A stretch of 7,258 nt of DNA, taken from Acidimicrobiales bacterium. Its GTDB lineage: Bacteria; Actinomycetota; Acidimicrobiia; Acidimicrobiales; RAAP-2. Shown here in pieces: positions 1 to 6,412 of the stretch; the first letter of the stretch is position 1, and the number at the start of each line of letters is the position of its first letter. The DNA is taken from assembly GCA_017882985.1 (NCBI GenBank), contig JADGOK010000034.1, positions 1 to 7,258 on the forward strand, in the 5' to 3' direction. Under the pieces are notes generated by a model. It saw only the letters and a list, made by a program, of their open reading frames with translations. It was not told the DNA's origin and made no database searches. A program made the position numbers and the translations under genes.

Positions 1-717
1 GACGGCGCGATCCTTCGCGACCGTGCCCAAGCCGAGGCTACGTTCGACGTGGCGACGCGTGACGTCATCGGCGATCATCTCGCTGCGACCCTCGCTGAGT
101 TGCACGACGTCGACGTCGACGCCGCGGGGCTCGGCGACCTCGCGCGTCACGACGGCTACGTCGAGCGCCAACTGCGCCGCTGGCGCACCCAGTACGAGCA
201 GATGCGCGTCGAGGGCGTCGACCACGGGGGCCTCGTCGAGGCCGTCGGCGACCAACTCGCCGCGTCCATTCCCAAGCAGCAACGTGTCGCGGTGGTCCAC
301 GGCGACTACCGACTCGACAACACCGTGCTCACCGACGACGGGCGCGTGCGGGCGATCCTCGACTGGGAAATCTGCACGCTCGGTGATCCCATGGCCGACG
401 TCGGGCTCCTGCTCTGCTACTGGTACGAACGTGCCGACGCGACCGAAGCACTGCTCGGCGCGGCGCCGACGACCGCGGAGGGCTTCGCGACCCGCCAGCA
501 GGTGCTCGAGGCCTACGCGTCGCACTCGTCACTCGACGTGAGCGACGTGGCCTACTATCAAGCGTTCGGTTACTGGAAGTTGGCCTGTATCCTGCAAGGA
601 GTCTTCGCGCGCTACAGCGCCGGAGCCACTGCGGGAGACCAGGGCAGCGTCGCTGAGTTCCCCAACCACATCGCCCTGCTGGCCCAGACCGCTAAGCAGA
701 CTTTGGAGCGCAACTAA
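1..717 (+). CDS. Phosphotransferase family protein (APH/ACAD10-like kinase fold), N-terminus missing
   Basis: The reading frame is open from the first base, so the gene starts upstream. The 238 visible residues are the C-terminal part of a protein that is usually about 340 residues in this family. Visible residues 98-107 hold the kinase-like catalytic loop HGDYRLDN (His100, Asp102, Asn107). The metal-binding DWE follows at 121-123 in ILDWEICTLGDPMADVG. These are the Brenner and DxD-type motifs of the aminoglycoside phosphotransferase/choline kinase fold. The sequence around them (the YVERQLRRW segment and LGDPMADVGLL) resembles the subgroup related to the kinase domain of ACAD10, often found near acyl-CoA metabolism genes in actinobacteria. 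The substrate is unknown, and antibiotic resistance should not be assumed. A GTG at 49 could be mistaken for the start, but homologous-looking sequence lies before it. The TAA stop shares its last A with the ATG of the next gene, suggesting co-transcription and translational coupling. Confidence 0.88.
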   Translation, partial: DGAILRDRAQAEATFDVATRDVIGDHLAATLAELHDVDVDAAGLGDLARHDGYVERQLRRWRTQYEQMRVEGVDHGGLVEAVGDQLAASIPKQQRVAVVHGDYRLDNTVLTDDGRVRAILDWEICTLGDPMADVGLLLCYWYERADATEALLGAAPTTAEGFATRQQVLEAYASHSSLDVSDVAYYQAFGYWKLACILQGVFARYSAGATAGDQGSVAEFPNHIALLAQTAKQTLERN

Positions 718-1598
718 TGGATGACGAGATCTACGACCGCATCATCTTTCTTGCGGACCCCGATCTCAGCGAGCCGGTACTGGTCGTCAGCCTCGAGGGT
801 TGGATCGACGCCGGGCTGGGTGCCAGTACGGCCATGGGCGCGATGCTCTCGACGATCGACACCGAGGTGCTCGCGACGTTCGACACCGAGTACTTCATCG
901 ACCAACGGGCTCGACGGCCGATCGCGCGCATCGTCAACGGGATCACGACCGAGTTGACGTGGCCCGAGATCCAAATGCGTTACGGGCGCGACGGCGACGG
1001 GGCTGACATCTTGTTCCTCATCGGACCCGAGCCCGATTTCCACTGGAGTGACTTCATCGACGTCGTGACCGACGCGGCCGGACGCTTCGACGTTCGCCTC
1101 GTCGTCGGCCTCGGCGCCTTTCCCGCCCCGACACCGCACACACGCCCGGTGCGCGTGATCGGCACCGTGCCCGAAGCGAGCGCCCACCTGCTGCCCCTCG
1201 TCGGCAGCGTCACGGGTGAAATCGAAGTGCCCGCGGGGATCAGTGCCGCCCTGGAACTGGGCTTCGCCGAAGTCGACATGGACATCATCACCCTCTGGGC
1301 GAGGGTGCCGCACTACGTGGCCTCCATGCCCTACCCCCAGGCGGCCGCGGCGTTGATCGACGGACTCGCGAGGATCGCCGGGCTGACCTTGGACGCGAGT
1401 CATCTGCGCGCGTCGGCCGACGAGGCCCGTCAGCGCGTCGACGACCTCGTGACGAACAACCCTGACCACAGCTCGATGGTCGAACAGCTCGAAGAGGCCG
1501 CCGACGAGGTCGAGGGCACGTCGCTCGGTGAGGAGTTGCCGAGCGGCGACGAACTCGCCGCCGAACTCGAGCGCTTCTTGCGAGGTGAAGGCTCCTAG
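717..1598 (+). CDS. PAC2 family protein (proteasome assembly chaperone 2-like)
   Basis: This 293-residue cytosolic protein fits the PAC2 family seen in actinobacteria and archaea. Family-like segments appear in order: LEGWIDAGLGAS near residues 26-37, the F-DTEYFIDQRARRP stretch near 55-67, a GPEPDFHW motif near 102-109, GLGAFPAPTPHTRP near 131-144, EVPAGISAAL near 169-178, and WARVPHYVASMPYP near 193-206. The C-terminal 60 residues are acidic and helical-looking, rich in Glu, Ala and Leu, possibly a coiled coil. The eukaryotic relative helps assemble proteasome alpha rings. The bacterial role is not established, and no proteasome gene is visible here. The ATG start overlaps the TAA stop of the upstream phosphotransferase by one base, which favours this start and a shared operon. 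No signal peptide or membrane segment is seen. The family call is firm; the function is open. Confidence 0.9.
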   Translation: MDDEIYDRIIFLADPDLSEPVLVVSLEGWIDAGLGASTAMGAMLSTIDTEVLATFDTEYFIDQRARRPIARIVNGITTELTWPEIQMRYGRDGDGADILFLIGPEPDFHWSDFIDVVTDAAGRFDVRLVVGLGAFPAPTPHTRPVRVIGTVPEASAHLLPLVGSVTGEIEVPAGISAALELGFAEVDMDIITLWARVPHYVASMPYPQAAAALIDGLARIAGLTLDASHLRASADEARQRVDDLVTNNPDHSSMVEQLEEAADEVEGTSLGEELPSGDELAAELERFLRGEGS

Positions 1599-1609
1599 CC
1601 CTCTTCGCC

Positions 1610-1615
1610 TATCGT
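1610..1615 (+). promoter_or_regulatory. Putative -10 box (TATCGT) for a leaderless dehydrogenase transcript
   Basis: TATCGT fits the actinobacterial TAnnnT -10 pattern. Its last base is separated by exactly 7 nt (GCGAGGT) from the in-frame GTG at 1623, the spacing expected if transcription starts on the first base of the start codon. The GAGG at 1618-1621 is only one base from that GTG, too close to act as a ribosome binding site. I see no good -35 hexamer at normal spacing. Confidence 0.45.
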
Positions 1616-1622
1616 GCGAGGT

Positions 1623-2372
1623 GTGAGCAAGACAGTCCTTATCACCGGTGCCGGATCGGGTTTCGGAAGGCTGGCGGCACTCGCCCTCGCGGAGCGCGGC
1701 CACCACGTCATCGCGACAACCGAGACCGACGAACAGGCAACGGCGCTCGCCGCCGAAGCGCCCCAGCTACAGGTCGAACGCATCGACATCACGACCAGTG
1801 ACGTCGCGAAGGTCCTCGCCTGGGACATTGACGTCCTGATCAACAATGCCGGTGCCGGCGAGACCGGACCAATCGCCGACGTGCCGATCAACCGGGTCCG
1901 CCACCTCTTCGAGGTGAATGTTTTTGGCACGCTCTCGGTCACCCAGGCGGTCCTGAAGGGAATGGTCGCGAAGAAGAGCGGTCGCGTCATCATCATGTCC
2001 TCGATCGCGGGCGTGCTCTCGGCCCCGGCGTTCGGCCCCTACTCCATGACCAAGCACGCCCTCGAAGCGATGGGCAAAGCCATGCGTGCCGAACTCGCGC
2101 CCCTGGGGATCGACGTGACCCTCATCAATCCCGGACCGTACCTCACCGGCTTCAACGACCGCATGGCCGATTCGATGTGGGAGTGGTTCGGCGACCAGTC
2201 GCTCAACGGCGCCGAGGCGGACCTCTTTCGCATGATCGGCGACTTCGTGACGACCGATCAGCGCGACCCCGCCGACGTCGCTCAACGGTTGGTGGAACTC
2301 ACCGAGGCCGACACGACCACCGAGAACAACTTCGTACCCGTCGACATTCGCGCCCAACTCGGACTCGAGTAA
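1623..2372 (+). CDS. SDR family NAD(P)-dependent oxidoreductase
   Basis: This is a classical short-chain dehydrogenase/reductase of 249 residues from the chosen start, a normal family length. The Rossmann cofactor motif TGAGSGFG is at 8-15, NNAG at 74-77, Asn99 in VNVFG, the catalytic Ser127 in SSIAG, Tyr140 and Lys144 in YSMTK, and the PG motif at 170-171. All four members of the Asn-Ser-Tyr-Lys tetrad are present, so it should be an active NAD(P)-linked oxidoreductase in the cytosol. The substrate cannot be read from the sequence. An in-frame GTG at 1614 would add three residues (MRG), but GTG 1623 gives the usual MSKTVLITG beginning and fits the TATCGT -10 box as a leaderless start. It lies 24 bp after the PAC2 gene, so it may also receive read-through. 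It ends 3 bp from the stop of the convergent metallopeptidase gene. Confidence 0.92.
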   Translation: MSKTVLITGAGSGFGRLAALALAERGHHVIATTETDEQATALAAEAPQLQVERIDITTSDVAKVLAWDIDVLINNAGAGETGPIADVPINRVRHLFEVNVFGTLSVTQAVLKGMVAKKSGRVIIMSSIAGVLSAPAFGPYSMTKHALEAMGKAMRAELAPLGIDVTLINPGPYLTGFNDRMADSMWEWFGDQSLNGAEADLFRMIGDFVTTDQRDPADVAQRLVELTEADTTTENNFVPVDIRAQLGLE

Positions 2373-2375
2373 GAG

Positions 2376-2966
2376 CTAGGACGTCGCCCGATCGACGTCG
2401 CTCTCTTCGATGCGTAGTCCCAGGCCGAGCGCGTAGCCCTCGAGGAACAGCCCTGAGTCGCCTTGGCGCGGATGGCGGTCAGCGATCGCGTAGAACTGCG
2501 CCGAGTGGTCGGCCTCTTGGAGGTGCGCGAGCTCGTGCACGAGCACCGCGTCGATGACCCATTCGGGACATTGACGCAATCGGCTCGACACGCGAATCTC
2601 TCGAGAGGCCGGCGAGCACGACGCCCAACGGGCCTGCTGGTTGTTGACCCAGCGGACCGATTTCGGTACGACGCCGTCGTTGTAGAGCTCAGCGAGCACC
2701 ATGGCGCGCTCTTCCAGCGTCGCGTCGCCGGCCGAACTCTGGGGCCGTTGGGTCAAGAGCCGCACGACGAGGTCGTCCACGAACGCCATGCGCTCGCGTC
2801 CTCGTAGGCGTGCAGGGATCTGGACCACGATCCGACTGCCCGACCAGTGGGCCGTGCCCGTCTTCTTCCTGCGCGCCGAGGCCCGGATCTCGACCTCGGG
2901 CCGGTCGAAGCGCGGCGGTTCGATCAGGACCGTCGTCTCAGATGAGGTGGTCGGTCGGCGCGCCAT
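2376..2966 (-). CDS. M48-like metallopeptidase, YgjP/DUF45 family
   Basis: This 196-residue protein carries the zinc-metallopeptidase motif HELAH at 144-148 (ligands His144 and His148, catalytic Glu145), with a third likely ligand His154 in the following DHSAQFY segment. Before it is RWASCS (113-118), the family's W-[GA]-S-C signature, then REIRVSSRL and PEWVIDAVLVHELAH. The order WxSC, HELAH, HSxxF is diagnostic for the YgjP-like (DUF45) group, related in fold to SprT and minimal gluzincins. The N-terminal 60 residues, with the Arg/Lys-rich segment 30-36, look like the usual beta-strand leader domain. No signal peptide is present, so it acts in the cytosol; its natural substrate is not known. 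It is downstream of leuS on the same strand: the leuS TGA and this ATG share one base (TGATG), indicating a translationally coupled operon. The conserved Gly of WGSC is Ala here, a mild substitution. Confidence 0.9.
   Translation of the reverse strand: MARRPTTSSETTVLIEPPRFDRPEVEIRASARRKKTGTAHWSGSRIVVQIPARLRGRERMAFVDDLVVRLLTQRPQSSAGDATLEERAMVLAELYNDGVVPKSVRWVNNQQARWASCSPASREIRVSSRLRQCPEWVIDAVLVHELAHLQEADHSAQFYAIADRHPRQGDSGLFLEGYALGLGLRIEESDVDRATS
2380..2399. terminator. Hairpin at the convergent gene junction, possible bidirectional terminator
   Basis: A 7-bp perfect inverted repeat, GACGTCG then loop CCCGAT then CGACGTC, starts 8 bp after the dehydrogenase stop and lies in the last codons of the opposing metallopeptidase gene. 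Position and symmetry suit a terminator shared by two converging transcripts. No T-run follows on either strand, so it is not a canonical Rho-independent terminator, and in GC-rich coding DNA such a repeat can arise by chance. Confidence 0.3.
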
Positions 2967-5434
2967 CAGACGATGATGTTGACCAGTCGCGGCGGACGGG
3001 CCACCACTCGGGTGGGCGTCACGCCGGCGAGCGCACCAATGATCGCCGCGTCAGCGAGGGCGGCGCTCTGGGCGTCATCCTCGCTGATCGTGGGATCGAC
3101 CTCCAGGCGGGCGCGGACCTTGCCGTTCACCTGCACGACCATGGTCACCGTCGCTTCTCGAACCAGCTCTGGGTCGGCCACGGGCCACGACTGGAGGTGC
3201 ACCGACGGATCGTTCGGACGTCGCGCCTCCCACAGCTCAGCCGTCAAGTGCGGCGCCATCGGCGCGAGCAGCGTCAACAAGGTGTCGAGGGACTCGTCCA
3301 AGGTGGCGCGCTCGATGCCTTCGTCGCTGCGCGCAGTCTTGGAGATCGTGTTGAGCAGTTCCATCAACGCGGCGACGGCCGTGTTGTAACTCCAGCGGTC
3401 GAGCCCCTCGGTCACCTTCAGAATCGTGCGGTGCGTCGCTCGGCGCACGGCCACGTCAGTATCATCGACGACGTCGTGGAACTTCACCTCGTCGTACTGT
3501 GCGAGGCGGTAGATGCGGTCGAGGAAACGCGCACAGCCCTCGATCAACTCCTCGGTCTGGTCGGTCCAGTCGACGTTGTCCGCCGGTGGTCCGACGAAGA
3601 GATGGAAGATCCGCAAGCCGTCGGCGCCAACAGTCTCGTAGTACCGCTCGGGAGCGACCAGGTTGCCCTTGGACTTGGACATCTTCGATCCGTCGAGACG
3701 AATCATTCCCTGGGTGAAGAGACGACGGAACGGTTCGCGCGGCAGCCCCGGCGCTATTCCGATGTCGACGAGCGCCTTTAGATAGAAGCGGGCGTAGAGC
3801 AAGTGAAGGATGGCGTGCTCGATGCCGCCGATGTACTGGTCGACCGGCATCCACTTGGCGACCTGAACGGGATCGAAGGCCACGTCCGGCGTGAACGGGT
3901 CCGCGAATCGCAGGAAGTACCACGAGGAGTCGCAGAAGGTGTCCATCGTGTCGGCTTCTCGCAGCGCGGGCTCACCACCGATTGGACAGACGGTGTTGCG
4001 AAAGCCCTCGTGTGTGGCGAGGGGTGACAGCCCGCTCTTGTCCATCGTCACGTCGTCGGGCGCGAGAACCGGTAACTGGTCCGCGGGCACGGGAACGATG
4101 CCGTGGACCTCGCAGTAGACCACGGGGATGGGGCAGCCCCAGAATCGCTGGCGCGAGACCAACCAGTCGCGGAGCCGGTAGTTCACCTTGGTGATGCCGT
4201 TGGCGTGCTTCGCCAGATGCTCGGCCGCCTTCACCTTCGCGTCGGCGACGTTGAGTCCGTCAAGAAACCCCGAGTTCATGTGCACGCCGTCGCCGCTGTA
4301 GGCACCGCCCGCGAATCCCTCCGGCGGTTGCGTGGTTCGAACGATCTTGAGCCCGTGCACCGTCGCGAACGCGTGGTCGCGTTCGTCCTCGGCCGGCACC
4401 GCCATGATCGCGCCCGTTCCGTACGTGCCAAGCACGTAGTCCGCGACGTAGACCGGGACCTGTTCATTGGTGAAGGGATTGACGACGAAACTACCCGTGA
4501 AGGCACCCCGTTTCTCGAGACCATCTCCGCTGTCCGACGAGGCCGTGCGCTCCATCTCGCTCGCCGACGCCGCGCGCTCTACCAACGCCTCAACACTGGC
4601 GCGCTCATCGTCGGTCGTCAGTTCAGCGAGCATTGGATGTTCTGGCGCGACGACGGCGTAGGTGACACCGAAGCCCGTGTCGGGACGGGTCGTGAAGACG
4701 CGCAGCGCCTTCGTCGCATCGTAGGCCAGCGCCAGGTCGAACTCGACACCCTCAGAGCGACCGATCCAGTTGCGCTGCATTGTCTTCACGCGCTCGGGCC
4801 ATTCGAGATCGTCGATGTCGTTCAACAACTCTTCGGCGTAGTCGGTGATCTTGAAGAACCACTGCTCGAGGTTCTTTCGCTCCACGAGGTCGCCCGATCG
4901 CTCGCACGTGCCGTCGGCGAGGACCTGCTCGTTGGCGAGGACCGTCATGCACCCGGGACACCAGTTAACGGGCGCCTCGGCGCGGTACGCGAGGCCGGCC
5001 TTCAAGAAGGCGAGGAAGATCTGCTGGGAGTACTTCATGAACTGTGGATCGTGACTGTAGACCTCACGTCGCCAGTCGTATACGGCCCCGAGGCGACGGA
5101 TCGAGGACTTGAGCTCCGCCATGCGAGCCTCGGTGAACAGGCGCGGATGGCTCCCGGCCTTGATCGCCGCGTTCTCGGCGGGAAGCCCGAAGGAGTCGAA
5201 TCCGAAGGGTGAGAGGACCGCCTTGCCACGCATGGTCTGATACCGCGCCACGAGGTCACCGAAGGTGTAGTTACGTATGTGGCCCTGGTGGGCGGTGCCC
5301 GACGGGTACGGGTACATGGTCAGCGCGTAGAACCGCTCGCGGGGGTCGTCGTTGTCCACCTCGTAGGTGCCGTCGTCGAGCCAGCGCGCTTGCCACTTGG
5401 CTTCGACTTCGGTGACGTTGAAAGGGCGGGCCAT
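2966..5434 (-). CDS. leuS: Leucine--tRNA ligase
   Basis: This complete cytosolic class Ia synthetase of 822 residues charges tRNA-Leu with leucine. The HIGH motif is HQGH (49-52) in YPSGTAHQGHIRNYTFGD, and KMSKS is at 584-588 (DGSKMSKSKGN). A zinc-ribbon-like insert spans about 157-181 (WCPGCMTVLANEQV...CERSG). The CP1 editing domain spans about 225-415, with the Thr-rich TTRPDT at 248-253 and GTGAIMAVPAEDERD at 339-353. TMDTFCDSSWYFLRF (496-510) is the conserved catalytic-core segment. The anticodon-binding domain follows, and a C-terminal domain contains VQVNGKVRARLEV. The protein is about 40 residues shorter than E. coli LeuRS because almost nothing separates FTQGMIRLDG from KMSKS: the leucine-specific insertion is missing. 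The fourth Cys of the zinc insert is Ser180. The ATG is only 6 nt from a TAGAAT -10 box, so the mRNA is probably leaderless. It is followed by the DUF45 metallopeptidase gene with a one-base overlap. Confidence 0.98.
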   Translation of the reverse strand: MARPFNVTEVEAKWQARWLDDGTYEVDNDDPRERFYALTMYPYPSGTAHQGHIRNYTFGDLVARYQTMRGKAVLSPFGFDSFGLPAENAAIKAGSHPRLFTEARMAELKSSIRRLGAVYDWRREVYSHDPQFMKYSQQIFLAFLKAGLAYRAEAPVNWCPGCMTVLANEQVLADGTCERSGDLVERKNLEQWFFKITDYAEELLNDIDDLEWPERVKTMQRNWIGRSEGVEFDLALAYDATKALRVFTTRPDTGFGVTYAVVAPEHPMLAELTTDDERASVEALVERAASASEMERTASSDSGDGLEKRGAFTGSFVVNPFTNEQVPVYVADYVLGTYGTGAIMAVPAEDERDHAFATVHGLKIVRTTQPPEGFAGGAYSGDGVHMNSGFLDGLNVADAKVKAAEHLAKHANGITKVNYRLRDWLVSRQRFWGCPIPVVYCEVHGIVPVPADQLPVLAPDDVTMDKSGLSPLATHEGFRNTVCPIGGEPALREADTMDTFCDSSWYFLRFADPFTPDVAFDPVQVAKWMPVDQYIGGIEHAILHLLYARFYLKALVDIGIAPGLPREPFRRLFTQGMIRLDGSKMSKSKGNLVAPERYYETVGADGLRIFHLFVGPPADNVDWTDQTEELIEGCARFLDRIYRLAQYDEVKFHDVVDDTDVAVRRATHRTILKVTEGLDRWSYNTAVAALMELLNTISKTARSDEGIERATLDESLDTLLTLLAPMAPHLTAELWEARRPNDPSVHLQSWPVADPELVREATVTMVVQVNGKVRARLEVDPTISEDDAQSAALADAAIIGALAGVTPTRVVARPPRLVNIIV

Positions 5435-5440
5435 TGAGAC

Positions 5441-5446
5441 ATTCTA
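5441..5446 (-). promoter_or_regulatory. Putative -10 box (TAGAAT) of leuS, leaderless
   Basis: On the - strand TAGAAT is followed by 6 nt (GTCTCA) and then the leuS ATG, so transcription would begin at or next to the A of the start codon. No Shine-Dalgarno sequence could fit in that interval. No clear TTGACA-like -35 element is visible 16-19 bp upstream. That upstream DNA also contains the oppositely directed -10 box of the hydrolase. Confidence 0.55.
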
Positions 5447-5460
5447 GGGAATGACCCGCC

Positions 5461-5466
5461 TATCCT
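5461..5466 (+). promoter_or_regulatory. Putative -10 box (TATCCT) of the alpha/beta hydrolase gene
   Basis: TATCCT lies 22 nt before the hydrolase ATG, leaving room for a short leader of about 16 nt that includes GAGG at 5480-5483, 5 nt before the ATG. A TTGAGA at 5434-5439 is 21 bp upstream, too far for a standard -35. It sits 14 bp from the divergent leuS -10 box, so two polymerases would compete for this 54-bp region. Confidence 0.4.
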
Positions 5467-5488
5467 CTAGCGAAGAGCCGAGGTCACG

Positions 5489-6181
5489 ATGCCACAACCA
5501 ACTTTCATACTGGTCCACGGCGCGTGGCACGGCGCGTGGTGCTGGCGCGATCTCACACCCGAACTCGACGAAAGATCGGTTGAGTGGCGAACGATCGACC
5601 TACCCAGTTCTCACGACCCAGGGGCCGGAACGAACGATCTCGAAAGCGACGCCGATGCTGTGGCGCGCCTCGCCAACGTGGATGGCCCGGTCGTCCTCGT
5701 CGGTCATAGTTACGGTGGCGCGGTCATCAGCGAAGCGGCTTCAAGGATCGATCAACTGGTCGGGCTCGTCTACATTGCGGCACTTCGACCCCAAGTGGGG
5801 CAAAGCTCCAGTGAGGCGTCACGAGTTGTGCAAGTTCGAACGGAACTCGATGAGGCAATGAAGGTCGACGGAGCTTTCGTGCGGCTCGACGTTGAACACG
5901 CCGTGACCAGTCTCTATCTCGAGTGCACCCCGGAGATCCAAGAATGGGCAATCCCCCAGCTCACGAGTCAGACGTTGGCCAGTTTCAGAGGGAGGCGGCA
6001 GTCCCACGACGCGAAGGTTCCGAGCCGGTTCCTGCTGTGTAGAAACGACCGTGCCTTGGACCCGTCACTGCAGGAGCGAATGTCCGAAGGTTGCGACGAG
6101 GTCATTGAACTTTCGAGCGACCACTCCCCCTATCTGTCACACCCAGCGCAATGCGCTGAATTGATTTTGGGTGCTGCCTAA
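5489..6181 (+). CDS. Alpha/beta fold hydrolase (esterase-like)
   Basis: This 230-residue protein has the usual single-domain alpha/beta-hydrolase length. The oxyanion-hole region HGAWHG is at 10-15, and the nucleophile elbow GHSYGG at 72-77 gives catalytic Ser74. Asp187 in the CRNDRALDP segment and His212 in SSDHSPYLSHP complete the triad. The HGAWHGAWCW opening and the DHSPYLSHP ending match the group that includes plant methylesterases and hydroxynitrile lyases and many bacterial esterases; the true substrate is unknown. No signal peptide is seen, so it is cytosolic. The ATG is preceded 5 nt upstream by GAGG, supporting this start. Its G+C is clearly lower than leuS (31 of 60 at 5821-5880), and it contains more AT-ending codons, hinting at later acquisition or a relaxed region. 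It is divergent from leuS and runs towards the tRNA gene. Confidence 0.9.
   Translation: MPQPTFILVHGAWHGAWCWRDLTPELDERSVEWRTIDLPSSHDPGAGTNDLESDADAVARLANVDGPVVLVGHSYGGAVISEAASRIDQLVGLVYIAALRPQVGQSSSEASRVVQVRTELDEAMKVDGAFVRLDVEHAVTSLYLECTPEIQEWAIPQLTSQTLASFRGRRQSHDAKVPSRFLLCRNDRALDPSLQERMSEGCDEVIELSSDHSPYLSHPAQCAELILGAA
6144..6168 (+). terminator. Weak intrinsic-terminator-like hairpin at the end of the hydrolase gene
   Basis: CAGCGC, loop AAT, GCGCTG form a perfect 6-bp stem with a 3-nt loop, followed directly by AATTGATTTT. It overlaps the last codons of the hydrolase, ending about 13 bp before the stop. Hairpin plus T-rich tail resembles a Rho-independent terminator, but the T-run is interrupted and termination inside the coding end would be unusual. 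Confidence 0.3.
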
Positions 6182-6202
6182 AGAGGCTGATTTCCCAACT
6201 GC

Positions 6203-6208
6203 TAACAT
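6203..6208 (+). promoter_or_regulatory. Possible -10 box (TAACAT) of tRNA-Ala
   Basis: TAACAT lies 12 nt before the first base of the mature tRNA, so transcription would start about 5 nt upstream of the tRNA with a short 5' leader. No convincing -35 hexamer is seen at the matching spacing, so this rests on position and the TAnnnT pattern alone. Confidence 0.35.
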
Positions 6209-6220
6209 CATGGAGCCTTT

Positions 6221-6293
6221 GGGGGTATAGCTCAGCTGGTAGAGCACTTGCATGGCATGCAAGGGGTCAGGGGTTCGAATCCCCTTACCTCCA
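6221..6293 (+). tRNA. tRNA-Ala, anticodon GGC
   Basis: The 73-nt cloverleaf folds completely. The 7-bp acceptor stem is GGGGGTA with TACCTCC, the D arm GCTC/GAGC, the anticodon arm CTTGC-ATGGCAT-GCAAG, the variable loop 5 nt, and the T arm AGGGG-TTCGAAT-CCCCT. The loop places anticodon GGC at 6254-6256, reading GCC and GCU alanine codons. The acceptor stem shows the G3-U70 wobble pair, the main alanine identity element, with discriminator A73 at 6293. The 3' CCA is not encoded (CTT follows), so it must be added by nucleotidyltransferase. The G+C-poorer, probably accessory DNA downstream is typical of tRNA 3' ends used as integration sites. Confidence 0.97.
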
Positions 6294-6353
6294 CTTATTG
6301 ATTTCCCTGATCATCGACCTCCCTTTGACCAATGTCATCCAAATTCTGAGCCC

Positions 6354-6371
6354 GCAAATACTTGTATTTGC
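6354..6371. repeat. 18-bp palindrome GCAAATAC-TT-GTATTTGC
   Basis: The two 8-bp arms are perfect inverted copies around a 2-bp centre, with AT-rich inner halves. No T-run follows, so it is a poor intrinsic terminator. The size and symmetry are those of an operator bound by a dimeric repressor such as a TetR- or LacI-type protein, although no regulator gene is in the window. It starts 61 bp after the tRNA end. Confidence 0.6.
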
Positions 6372-6412
6372 TGCCAATGCAAAGGGCCAAGAACGCGTCC
6401 CTTGCCCCGTGT

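Noticed and set aside
1614..1622. Upstream GTG start for the dehydrogenase
   Set aside because: It overlaps the likely -10 box and adds only MRG before the usual MSKTVLITG start; no ribosome binding site supports it.
714..1706. 330-residue open frame on the - strand opposite the PAC2 gene
   Set aside because: It is an antisense shadow: rich in Arg, His, Gly and Asp as expected from the complement of GC-rich codons, with no recognisable domain, while the + strand gene matches a known family over its full length.
2810..3781. 323-residue open frame on the + strand across leuS and the metallopeptidase gene
   Set aside because: It crosses the boundary of two real - strand genes and shows no domain; explained by codon bias of the opposite strand.
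4103..5212. 369-residue open frame on the + strand opposite leuS
   Set aside because: It is entirely antisense to the unmistakable leuS gene and has Arg/Val/Asp/His-biased composition without motifs. High G+C suppresses stop codons in this frame.
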